Shown: positions 1 to 6,661 of the stretch, one piece after another
Layout: each line of letters starts with the position of its first letter
Numbering within the stretch: the first letter of the stretch is position 1
DNA from: JBAJNN01 sp036881905
GTDB lineage: Bacteria; Pseudomonadota; Alphaproteobacteria; Rhizobiales; Im1
Direction of reading: 5' to 3'
Assembly: GCA_036881905.1 (NCBI GenBank)
Contig: JBAJNN010000023.1
Location: 1 to 28,529, forward strand
Length of the DNA: 28,529 nucleotides
The notes under the pieces: generated by a model
Told to the model about the DNA's origin: nothing
Seen by the model: the letters and a program-made list of their open reading frames with translations, nothing else
Database searches by the model: none
Translations under genes and position numbers: made by a program

Positions 1-40
1 AGAAAAACCGTTACAGCACCCTTATCGGGCAGGGTGAATG

Positions 41-71
41 ACAAAAAACCGGCCCCTCAAGGGAGCCGGTT
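41..71 (-). terminator. Rho-independent terminator after the coiled-coil gene
   Basis: Read on the minus strand, AACCGGC (71-65) pairs with GCCGGTT (53-47) around a short loop, and a run of six T residues (48-43) follows. It lies about 30 nt past the stop codon of the coiled-coil gene at 103-513. Stem plus T-run is the classical intrinsic terminator layout. Confidence 0.75.
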
Positions 72-102
72 GTTGTTTGTGGACCATCGCTTCGATCCAT
101 TG

Positions 103-513
103 TCAGTTGAGAACGTATTTGAACAGAGCATTGATCAGGGTTACCAGAACGGCGCCCATGCCAAGAATTTTCGGCATAAGGTTGGCCATACCGACTTTCA
201 GTTCGGCCATGTCGTCTTTCAAGGCAATGTGAACCTCGTTGAGGCCGCTTTTCACCTCGGCGATGTCGCTTTTCAGTTCGCTACGAACCTTGTTGATTTC
301 GCTGCGAACCTCGCCGATTTCCGACTTCAGTTCGGTTTTCGTCAGGGTCAGTTGCGTGCCGGTCGCCACGTCGGAGGAGCCGATCGCCTCGGCGACGGTC
401 CTGGCGATGGTCTCGGCCGCTTTTTCCTCGACCCCGCCTTCCTTCATCCGGCGGGAGAATTCCAGCGTGTCGATGTTTAAAGTTTGCGCCATGGGACGCT
501 CCGCTTTGTTCAT
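103..513 (-). CDS. DUF1640-like coiled-coil protein with C-terminal membrane anchor
   Basis: 136 aa. The N-terminus (LNIDTLEFSRRMKEGGVEEK, residues 11-30) resembles the opening of DUF1640/CCDC90-type proteins, which pair a short N-terminal segment with a coiled coil and a terminal membrane helix. Residues about 58-107 are heptad-like repeats of the form SEIxEVRSEI, with charge alternation typical of a coiled coil. The last ~22 residues form one hydrophobic helix, predicting a tail-anchored inner-membrane protein that likely oligomerises. The start at 513 is chosen because AAGGAG lies about 8 nt upstream. A longer reading to 582 would run into a leader hairpin, and an inner ATG at 492 has a weaker ribosome site. 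The gene is followed by a good terminator and looks monocistronic. The exact cellular role is unknown. Confidence 0.7.
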   Translation of the reverse strand: MNKAERPMAQTLNIDTLEFSRRMKEGGVEEKAAETIARTVAEAIGSSDVATGTQLTLTKTELKSEIGEVRSEINKVRSELKSDIAEVKSGLNEVHIALKDDMAELKVGMANLMPKILGMGAVLVTLINALFKYVLN

Positions 514-567
514 GATGCCATCTCCTTGATTTGAAACAACAGATCGCCGAAGACGCACCATGCCCCA

Positions 568-591
568 TCGGGGCTTATTCATACGCCCCGA
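568..591 (-). promoter_or_regulatory. Hairpin in the leader of the coiled-coil gene
   Basis: TCGGGGC (568-574) and GCCCCGA (585-591) form a 7-bp GC-rich stem with a 10-nt loop, about 55 nt upstream of the start at 513. On the minus strand it would lie in the 5' untranslated leader. On the plus strand it is followed by CGGGTTTT and could act as a weak terminator. No function is assigned. Confidence 0.35.
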
Positions 592-668
592 CGGGTTTTG
601 TCGATGCCTGCTTTTATAACGGCCCCAGACTATGGCCGCGTGAGATCGACGCTCACGATAATGATGTC

Positions 669-698
669 ATTCTACACCGGCTTGACAGGGAAAGTAAA
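669..698 (-). promoter_or_regulatory. Possible sigma70-type promoter for the coiled-coil gene
   Basis: On the minus strand TTTACT (698-693) and TAGAAT (674-669) are separated by 18 nt, close to -35 and -10 consensus. The site begins just after the stop codon of the 44-aa gene (702) and would give a leader of about 150 nt that includes the hairpin at 568-591. Prediction from sequence only. Confidence 0.3.
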
Positions 699-701
699 GC
701 G

Positions 702-836
702 CTACCTCACTGTCTGTCGTTTCGGCTCGTTGTAAATTTTGTAGATCCCCAATTCCAGTTCATCGCAAAATCCTTCTGCGCCGGTCGCGGGATACGGGGA
801 TACGGTCCAGCGCCGGTTCCCTGCGACATGGCTCAT
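702..836 (-). CDS. 44-aa small protein coupled to the helicase
   Basis: The helicase stop codon overlaps this start as ATGA: ATG at 836-834 and TGA at 835-833. The reading frame runs 44 codons to a TAG at 702-704. The product starts MSHVAGNRRW and is rich in Tyr, Arg and Glu, with one Cys. It has no membrane segment or signal peptide, and I do not recognise a family. The 4-nt overlap is the usual signature of translational coupling, so the protein may be co-produced with the helicase as a partner. It is short enough that chance cannot be excluded; conservation beside helicase homologues would decide. Confidence 0.45.
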   Translation of the reverse strand: MSHVAGNRRWTVSPYPATGAEGFCDELELGIYKIYNEPKRQTVR

Positions 837-2518
837 GCCGCCTTGCTTTTATCGTTGCCGGCCTTTGCCAGCAGAGACTCGATGGCGTTTCTGTTGAAGC
901 GGAAGGTGAGCAGCGTCGAGGCCCGATAGCGGGTAAACGCAAAGGCGTGATGGTATTCGCGCGGCAGGTATTGAAGCTGCTTTTCCGTCGCCGGCTGGTT
1001 TAGCCAGTATCTGGTCTTGTGAGCGCTTTCGTCGGTTTCGTTGGCGTTAAGCCAGTCGTCGGCCGTCGCCAGACAGACGCCGCGCTCGCCCACCGCCAGC
1101 AACTGCGAGGCTTGCCCTTTGGCTCCGCCGATCGCCAGGTGGCGTCCGTGCCGGAAGAAAACCCCGCCCCAGGCATTGAAGCCGTTGGCGACCAACGCCG
1201 CGCCATCGTCGAAGAGGTCTACCCAGCGGAAATTCGAGCGCTTCAAGAGGTCGATCTCGGACATGACGAAATCGCCGAGCGGGGTTGTCTCTTCAACGCC
1301 TTCACCTTTGCCCGAACCGGCCAGCGCAAAGATATGACCGCACAGCGGGCATTCACCGACCCCGACAGGCACTTCGGCGCCGCAGGACGGGCAGTCTTTA
1401 TGCTGGTCGCCGCTCTTGCCGACCAGGTTCACATCCTGCTCCAGGCAACCGTGCAGCAGGGTCGAAATGCCGAAATCGAGCATGATGCAGTCGGTCTTGA
1501 CCACGCCGGGGAACGCATTGGGATCGACGGTGCGCAGGCCGCGGCCGATCATCTGAACCATGGTCGATTTGTAGGAGCTGGGGCGCAACAGCACGATACA
1601 GGAGACGGGCGGGTGATCGAAGCCCTCGGTGAGCACTGCGACATTGACGACGACCTGGATGCGACCTTTCCTGAACGCGTGCAGAACCGAGCATCGTTCG
1701 GCTTGCGCCGTCTCGCCGTGAACCATTGCGGCGGCCACGCCTTCTTCAAGAAAGGCGTCGGTAACGTTGCGGGCGTGATCGACGGTGGAGCAGAACACCA
1801 CGGTCTGACGATCGCCGGCCTTCTCCCTCCAGTGGGCGATCACCGCTTCGGTGATCGGCGTCTTGTTCATGATCGCATCGACCGCCTTCATGTCGAAATC
1901 ATCTTGCGTTTTGCGCACGGTCTTCAGCGCTTTTCCCGCGCCGACATCGACGACGAAGGTTCGCGGCCGCACCAGGTGACCCGAGGTAATCAGTTCGCCG
2001 ATGGCGATCTGGTCGGCGACATTGGAGAAGACCGGACGCAATCCGCGTCTGTCGCCGCGGTTGGCGGTTGCGGTGACGCCGAACAGCTTGACGTTCGGAT
2101 TGCGCTCGCGCGCGGCGTCGATAATCCGCCGGTAGCTGTCGGCGGCGGCATGATGGGCCTCGTCGATCACCAGAAGGTCAAGCGCGGGCAGGCGATCGAG
2201 ATTGGCGGCCCGCGCCAGTGTGGGGACCATGGCGAAGGCGGTTCGCCCATGCCAGGACTTTTTGCGGGAATCGACGATCGAGGTGGTGATTGTCGGATTG
2301 ACGGACATGAATTTGAGCATATTCTGCGCCGTCAGCTCATCGCGATGGGCAAGCACACAGGCGTGAGCGTCGTTGCCCTCCAGCATCCGGCCGACCACGC
2401 TTGAAAGCATGATGGTCTTTCCGGCCCCGGTCGGGGCGACGCCCAATGTATCGCCGTGTTTATCGAGCGCGCGCAGGCTACGCTCGACGAAAATCTTCTG
2501 GCGGGGACGAAGCAACAT
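833..2518 (-). CDS. Superfamily II DEAD/DEAH-box helicase with C-terminal zinc ribbon
   Basis: 561 aa. Motif I is APTGAGKT (residues 28-35), motif II DEAH (119-122), motif III TATAN (about 149-153) and motif VI QMIGRGLR (about 335). Together these are a complete two-lobe SF2 ATPase core of the ResIII/helicase-C type. A four-cysteine module, CPSCGAEVPVGVGECPLCG, follows at about residue 380 and should bind zinc. The remaining ~170 residues are an accessory domain I do not recognise. Such ATP-dependent nucleic-acid translocases are common on phages and integrative elements. The start at 2518 (MLLRPRQK) fits the family N-terminus; a TTG at 2533 would add five residues, and neither start has a clear ribosome site. 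Its start codon overlaps that of the divergent gene at 2517. The 44-aa gene is coupled downstream. Confidence 0.85.
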   Translation of the reverse strand: MLLRPRQKIFVERSLRALDKHGDTLGVAPTGAGKTIMLSSVVGRMLEGNDAHACVLAHRDELTAQNMLKFMSVNPTITTSIVDSRKKSWHGRTAFAMVPTLARAANLDRLPALDLLVIDEAHHAAADSYRRIIDAARERNPNVKLFGVTATANRGDRRGLRPVFSNVADQIAIGELITSGHLVRPRTFVVDVGAGKALKTVRKTQDDFDMKAVDAIMNKTPITEAVIAHWREKAGDRQTVVFCSTVDHARNVTDAFLEEGVAAAMVHGETAQAERCSVLHAFRKGRIQVVVNVAVLTEGFDHPPVSCIVLLRPSSYKSTMVQMIGRGLRTVDPNAFPGVVKTDCIMLDFGISTLLHGCLEQDVNLVGKSGDQHKDCPSCGAEVPVGVGECPLCGHIFALAGSGKGEGVEETTPLGDFVMSEIDLLKRSNFRWVDLFDDGAALVANGFNAWGGVFFRHGRHLAIGGAKGQASQLLAVGERGVCLATADDWLNANETDESAHKTRYWLNQPATEKQLQYLPREYHHAFAFTRYRASTLLTFRFNRNAIESLLAKAGNDKSKAA

Positions 2519-3229
2519 GGATATGCGCCACAAAGCACGTTGTGACCGTCTGCGTTCTCTGGCCCTTCTGGGGCTTTATGCGCTGACGGCGCAAGGGTCA
2601 ACGGCGCGAGCGTCATCGAAGGCGGGCGAGAGATCGTCGCGAGCCGTATTCGAGCAAACCGTCGAGGTCAAAAGCCTCGCCGCCCAGCATTTCATGAAAA
2701 AGCGGTTTTACCGAACGCAAAACGCCTTGTTCTCGCTAAGCGTGGTCATGCGGGCGATCGCCGACGGGGAGCACGGCAACCTCGTCGAGAAATGCGAAAG
2801 TGAAGCGATCGCGTCCATGAAGAGAGAAATGCGTGTTCTCGACTTGCGCCAGGCCGGATTCGTCAAGCTCATGGAAGACAATGGCGTCAACGCCATGCCC
2901 GCCTATTCCAAACCACGCCTCTATAATGTCGAGATCACCTCTCCGCACAGTTTGCGGATGCTCAATCTGTTAAGCAAACTCGATGGCCTGGTCGGTTCCA
3001 TCGACTGCTTGTGGCTCAATGGCATTCTCGGCAGTAAGGAACGCAACGCCCATATCGTAAATACCGCCGAAGCCTGGGTGCTCTCGCCAACGCCGTCATT
3101 GGACAGGTGAGCGAACTGAATAAAATTATTCACGCCGAGGCCAAAGAACCGCAACGCGCAAGCGACGACGCGAAACGGCAAGACAGTGACGAACCCGATG
3201 ACGATGAGGAGGATGAAGGCGAAGGCTGA
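2517..3229 (+). pseudogene. DUF1845/AcaB-like integrative-element protein, frameshifted
   Basis: The conserved body (about 2640-3070) contains phrases typical of DUF1845 proteins: FYRTQNALFSLSVVMRAIADGE, then PRLYNVEITSPHSLRMLNLL and IDCLWLNGILGSKER. Members occur in integrative conjugative elements; AcaB is a plasmid transcription activator of this kind. The initial frame ends at 3110, but a second frame continues the family's C-terminus (GALANAVIGQVSELNKII, then an acidic tail ending DDDEEDEGEG) to TGA at 3227-3229. A single C lost from a CCC run near 3073-3075 explains the shift: GCC-GAA-GCC-CTG-GGT became GCC-GAA-GCC-TGG. The true 5' end is unclear: residues before about 2640 look unlike the family, and the only in-frame ATGs (2517, 2523) overlap the divergent helicase start. 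Confidence 0.6.
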
Positions 3230-3401
3230 TACCGATTCGACTGCCTGGGCATGGTTGCGTAAACGGCCGGCGTCCGATCGCTATCGCGGCGATCTCATAA
3301 GCGCGGCCGCCGAGTTCCCCAAATGGCGGTTCGCCAAAGGCAAGGTTCTGGCCGGGCTGATCAGGCGGCGAGCGGCAGAGCGGGCTTTGTTTGGAACATG
3401 A
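3213..3401 (+). CDS. 62-aa basic hypothetical protein
   Basis: The start overlaps the end of the frameshifted DUF1845-like gene by 17 nt, suggesting coupling. The product (MKAKADTDSTAWAWLRKRPA at its start) is basic, Trp- and Arg-rich and soluble, with helical segments DRYRGDLISAAAEF and KGKVLAGLIRRRAAERAL. It bears a faint resemblance to small YozE-like helical domains, but not enough to assign. In-frame starts at 3186 (GTG), 3198 and 3213 are possible. AGGAGG lies directly against 3213, too close for that ATG but better placed for none of the others, so the start is uncertain. Confidence 0.45.
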   Translation: MKAKADTDSTAWAWLRKRPASDRYRGDLISAAAEFPKWRFAKGKVLAGLIRRRAAERALFGT

Positions 3402-3405
3402 AGAC

Positions 3406-3798
3406 TCAAAGAGTTTTGATCTTTGAACTTCTGATACCGATTTCAAACATGGAGCCGCCTCTGACCAATTTGGCTTGGGCCTCTATTGTTTCCCAAAGCG
3501 CCATAAGTCGCTCCGTTTTTCTTGTAAGTTTGGCCTTTTGAAGGCCACGGGAAAAGAAGAAGCCAATAAGGTTGGAATGTTGGAAAAGTTGTTTCTCCGC
3601 TCGGTTCCTTGTCATCCGACGATCGCCGGAAATGATGACCCACTGCCCTTCGGCGTTCAATTCCCCGATCCATTAAATGTCTTCGACCCCCGGACCAAAG
3701 CGTTCCCGAAGGTGAACAATATCATGCCGCCCGACAAACAAAGCCGCAAGGGATTTTGCGAGTGCGGGAGGAAGATTCTCGTCCACCATCACTTTCAA
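3406..3798 (-). pseudogene. VapC-like PIN-domain toxin, broken by an in-frame ochre stop
   Basis: The frame opens as MKVMVDENLPPALAKSLAAL, the start typical of PIN-like toxins whose first acidic residue binds metal. It continues through HDIVHLRERFGPGVEDI to TAA at 3675-3673, then resumes in the same frame: WIGELNAEGQWVIISGDRR, then LIGFFFSRGLQ, ending at TGA 3408-3406. The full length would be 130 residues, normal for VapC45-type toxins. The stop sits where relatives carry an acidic residue before a Trp, so one GAA to TAA change explains it. The TTG start at 3798 overlaps the antitoxin stop as TTGA, showing translational coupling. An ATG at 3789 is an alternative start. A truncated toxin would lack the second half of the PIN fold and should be inactive. 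Confidence 0.75.
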
Positions 3799-4502
3799 GC
3801 GGCTATCAACTCCCCATGAAACTTGACGGCATCGCGCACGGCCGATCTTTCCACGTTATACATCGCGGCCACTTTCGGCACCGATCCCTCGGCTTTTACG
3901 GCTTCCACCAAGGCGACAGTCGGCACGCCGGAAGCGGATGCGATGGGTTGACCGAACGAACGAGCAGGATCGATGACAATGCTCTTTTTGCCATGATAGG
4001 GCCGCCAACGGACAACGCTATCCCCGTCAATATCAAGATCGCGAAAGCTCGTCTCGATCGACCTTTTGAAGGCATACTGTTTTCTCTTGAGATCAAGGAG
4101 TCGCGGCTCCCCCAATTTTTCAACGCTCATCAGAAAAATCGTCTTGCCGTCGGTGCGAAATTGCGCCGATGAAAAAGGGTGATCGACGCCGATACAATCA
4201 CGGGCGTAGTTTAAGCAATCGCGGATGGTCCTTAAATCAATCCCGATGCCAAGAAATGCGCCGACAAAGCGCAACTCAATGAGATCCCTGAAACTTAATA
4301 CGGTCTGATCGTCGCTTTCAACCTTTGGAATATCGGGGGGCAGAAGCGGTTCGATGTGGCGAACCTCGTCATTGCGCTTGTAGCGATAACCATTCACCCA
4401 ACGATTTATATTGCGTGATCGCAGGCGTAAAAGCCGCGCGACCTCGGTCGTGGAATACAAACCAAGTCCCACAAATTCATGGACTGACACGGCGCGCGCC
4501 AA
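3795..4502 (-). CDS. MerR-like/DUF433 antitoxin partner of the PIN-domain toxin
   Basis: 235 aa. Residues about 15-40 (YSTTEVARLLRLRSRNINRW) form a MerR-type helix-turn-helix. The middle contains LSFRDLIELRFVGAFLGIGI, usual in this long-antitoxin class. The last ~60 residues form a DUF433 domain (IVIDPARSFGQPIASASGVP, then VPKVAAMYNVERSAVRDAVK) that contacts the toxin in VapB45-like systems. The start is TTG at 4502, supported by GGAG 7 nt upstream; a GTG at 4490 is possible. It is intact even though the coupled toxin downstream carries a nonsense codon. It presumably represses its own promoter; the upstream segment holds a small palindrome, ATAGTGCTAT, near 4550-4560. Confidence 0.75.
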   Translation of the reverse strand: MARAVSVHEFVGLGLYSTTEVARLLRLRSRNINRWVNGYRYKRNDEVRHIEPLLPPDIPKVESDDQTVLSFRDLIELRFVGAFLGIGIDLRTIRDCLNYARDCIGVDHPFSSAQFRTDGKTIFLMSVEKLGEPRLLDLKRKQYAFKRSIETSFRDLDIDGDSVVRWRPYHGKKSIVIDPARSFGQPIASASGVPTVALVEAVKAEGSVPKVAAMYNVERSAVRDAVKFHGELIAA

Positions 4503-4589
4503 GAGCGTTCTCCAATCGGCTGATAGCGTTTCGTTATTCCTTATCCAAAGATAGCACTATTCCCACAAACGATAAAGACCGATCCAATT

Positions 4590-4691
4590 CCCCCGCCAAA
4601 GCGGGGGTCCGGGGTGTTAGGACCACCCCGAACCGGATGGACGCAACCCACCCACAACTTTCGTTGCCCCGCACCCATGCACGGGCGGGGC
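4590..4691. repeat. Multi-hairpin GC-rich intergenic element
   Basis: Three perfect 7-bp stems follow each other: CCCCCGC/GCGGGGG (4590-4596 with 4601-4607), CGGGGTG/CACCCCG (4610-4616 with 4624-4630) and GCCCCGC/GCGGGGC (4666-4672 with 4685-4691). The segment separates the antitoxin gene from the LysR remnant. A minus-strand reading frame covers it (about 4534-4728) but looks like the by-product of a palindromic repeat. It resembles a small REP- or MITE-like element. No second copy is visible in this window. Confidence 0.45.
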
Positions 4692-4744
4692 GGATATTAA
4701 GAGGAGTCCATCCATGGAGTCGAGTCATGTTGCTTCGCTCAAAC

Positions 4745-5208
4745 CTGTTGCGCCCGCCGCGAATCGTCAGCGGCCTGGAAACGCGGGAAATTTACCGTGA
4801 GGGCTTTTGTTGCGGTTATCCATGAAACCTCGCCCTTTGTCGATTTGGAACCGCTCACGATCAAGGACTTGAAAGGCGAGAATTTCATCGGCTTTAACAA
4901 AATCAGGGGCGCCGGCTATTGTGATATCGTCCGCCAACACTGCCGTGCGGCTGGTTTTCCGCCCAAGATCGTCCAGAGGGTCTCTCACACCACCGGCCTC
5001 GTAACGCTCGTGGCGGCCGGGCTGGGAGTGGGGATCGTTCCCGCCTGGGTTGTGAACGAACCGATACGGGGGGGTGTGTTACCGCAAACTGGATGAATTG
5101 CCTCCGGCCGTTTCGCTCGTCTGCGCCTGGCGCCCGGATACGATGAACCCACTGGTTGCTCCCTTTGTTGCCGAGCTGATGTCGAACAAACCGTATCGGC
5201 GAGTTTAA
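4745..5208 (+). pseudogene. LysR-family regulator remnant (effector-binding domain only)
   Basis: The readable order is LLRPPRIVSGLETREIYREG, then VAVIHETSPFVDLEPL, then ENFIGFNK, then VSHTTGLVTLVAAGLGVGIV, then YRKLDELPPAVSLVCAWRPD. These are the typical landmarks of a LysR substrate-binding domain (LYRE..., VAAGLGVGIVP, final WR...NP). The DNA-binding N-terminus is absent. Two frameshifts interrupt it: one extra T in the T4 run at 4805-4808 and one extra G in the G7 run at 5068-5074. The final frame ends at TAA 5206-5208. With no helix-turn-helix and two shifts it cannot make a working regulator. It abuts the multi-hairpin element, which may mark the break that removed the 5' half. Confidence 0.75.
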
Positions 5209-5394
5209 TAACAAAAACGGACGCATTGTCGGTGTCGGGGAATACATCGCCGAGTTGCGTCGGAAACTGTTGGACGGGACGCGCTGAACTATCGTTGAAG
5301 TCACGTCTTCATAGTGAGTCGAGGCACTAAAGTTTTTCAAAAAACGAATAAATTACGAATAATATTTATAACACATTGATTTATATAATATAAA

Positions 5395-5470
5395 TGGTGC
5401 CCAGGGGCGGAATCGAACCACCGACACAGGGATTTTCAGTCCCTTGCTCTACCGACTGAGCTACCTGGGC
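5395..5470 (-). tRNA. tRNA-Phe (GAA)
   Basis: The minus strand folds into a full cloverleaf of 76 nt including an encoded CCA. The acceptor arm GCCCAGG pairs with CCTGGGC, the D-stem is GCTC/GAGC, and the anticodon stem AGGGA/TCCCT holds the loop CTGAAAA, giving anticodon GAA. The T arm contains GGTTCGATTCC. The 3' end points toward the accessory region on the left, the usual geometry when an integrative element uses a tRNA 3' end as attachment site. An AT-rich stretch (5330-5394) lies immediately beyond it. Confidence 0.97.
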
Positions 5471-5678
5471 TCGGCGCAGCGCCTGAAAAAGCAAACGATT
5501 CTGAGGATCGTGTGATCTTATCCGCGCGCTCACGCTCAATTGACGCTCCTTTCAAAAAGACCTTCCAAGCTCGACTTGAGACCGAAACTTATAGGGAGCG
5601 ACAGGTTCTTTGTCCATACGCTTCACGACAGGTTTTGAAAACTCCTCCGCCGGGCCGGCTCCAACCTCCCGATCCCCA

Positions 5679-6059
5679 TTACTCCTCGCCGTCTTTCCGC
5701 AGGACCTGATCATCGGTTGTAATGCGGTACCGGCCGGTGAACCAACGGTGCAGATCAATATCGGCGCAGCGACGCGAGCAAAACGGGCGGTAGCGTTGTG
5801 ACGATGGCATGCCGCAAATCGGACAGGGCCGTCGCGAACGCGAGCGGGTGGCCTCAACCTGCCCGCTTCCCTCACCATGCCGACAGATTTTCTCTTCCCC
5901 AGGGGCCTGCTTATCATTGCACGAGGGCTTGTGCCCAAGCGGCGCTTCTCCTGGATCAGCGGCGCAAATCGCATACGGTCTGCGATCGACAGGTTTAAGC
6001 TGGACAGCACGGCGCTTAGAACTGGCTGCATCCACAACCCCGATTGCATTTTCTCTCAT
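5679..6059 (-). CDS. yacG: YacG-like DNA gyrase inhibitor, zinc-ribbon protein
   Basis: The C-terminal ~50 residues hold the YacG signature CPICGMPSSQRYRPFCSRRC (residues 79-98), followed by ADIDLHRWFTGRYRI. The four cysteines bind one zinc. YacG binds the GyrB C-terminal region and blocks DNA access to gyrase. YacG proteins are usually about 60-70 aa. From the first plausible ATG (6059, weak G-rich ribosome site) this product is 126 aa, with a polar, Cys-containing N-terminal extension of about 78 residues. The true start may be a rarer codon nearer the zinc ribbon, since no ATG or GTG lies in frame just before it. infA lies 40 bp upstream and tRNA-Phe downstream. Confidence 0.8.
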   Translation of the reverse strand: MRENAIGVVDAASSKRRAVQLKPVDRRPYAICAADPGEAPLGHKPSCNDKQAPGEEKICRHGEGSGQVEATRSRSRRPCPICGMPSSQRYRPFCSRRCADIDLHRWFTGRYRITTDDQVLRKDGEE

Positions 6060-6099
6060 CGGCACCCCCAAGCCCTTGGCACGACAACCTCGCGAAGGG

Positions 6100-6318
6100 T
6101 TATTTGAAACGGTAGGTAATACGGCCTTTTGAGAGATCATAAGGTGTCATCTCCACCAGAACGCGATCTCCGGTAAGCACACGGATACGGTTCTTTCGCA
6201 TCCTCCCCGCCGTATGGGCAATAACCACATGGTCATTGTCAAGCCTTACTCTAAACATGGCATTGGATAACAACTTCTCCACAACGCCCTCAAATTCCAG
6301 AAGCTCTTCTTTCGCCAT
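6100..6318 (-). CDS. infA: Translation initiation factor IF-1
   Basis: 72 aa, the exact family length. It is a single OB-fold (S1-like) protein starting MAKEELLEFEGVVEKLL and ending in the near-invariant VEMTPYDLSKGRITYRFK. IF-1 binds the ribosomal A site during initiation and assists IF-2 and IF-3. The start at 6318 is set by the conserved MAKEE N-terminus; the frame stays open upstream to 6408 but that part is unrelated to the family. In many alphaproteobacteria infA is followed by maf and an RNase G/E-type gene before yacG; here yacG follows directly. Confidence 0.97.
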   Translation of the reverse strand: MAKEELLEFEGVVEKLLSNAMFRVRLDNDHVVIAHTAGRMRKNRIRVLTGDRVLVEMTPYDLSKGRITYRFK

Positions 6319-6503
6319 ACCATCGATTCCAGTGTGTTGCCAAGCTCGTGGGATGGGAAGATGTGCCTTTTCCGATTCAAAATCAAGTGTTGGTATGCGC
6401 AAAAACAAGTGGCCCTATGAGCCAAGATGAAGCACTTTCTGACCGTGGCCTGCCTCGCGGGGGTCAATTTCCGCATTGGGAGCGGCCGGGGACGCTCGCC
6501 TGA

Positions 6504-6509
6504 TATACT
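6504..6509 (+). promoter_or_regulatory. Possible extended -10 element upstream of the zevAB-like genes
   Basis: TGATATACT at 6501-6509 matches an extended -10 (TGnTATAAT) with one mismatch. It lies about 150 nt before the zevA-like start. No convincing -35 box is seen at normal spacing, which extended -10 promoters can tolerate. No clear Zur-type palindrome is visible. Confidence 0.25.
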
Positions 6510-6661
6510 CAATCCATTTACGAATTTACACTTTATAGACGACAGTTTCATATTCCGGTACCATACACGGGTTGGCTAAGATGATTATGCGGCAAATGCT
6601 TAGCTGGCGTGGCGTTCTTGAGAGGCATCCGCTCATATTGTCGCAGACGGGCAAATCGATC

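Noticed and set aside
1019..2404. Long plus-strand frame of 461 codons opposite the helicase
   Set aside because: It mirrors the helicase codons, shows no family features, and the minus-strand frame has all SF2 motifs.
4534..4728. 64-codon minus-strand frame over the hairpin element
   Set aside because: It consists largely of the palindromic repeat read as protein; no ribosome site or domain is seen.
5209..5290. Plus-strand frame reading NGRIVGVGEYIAELRRKLL after the LysR remnant
   Set aside because: It looks like the tail of some protein but has no start and no recognisable family, so it was not called as a gene.
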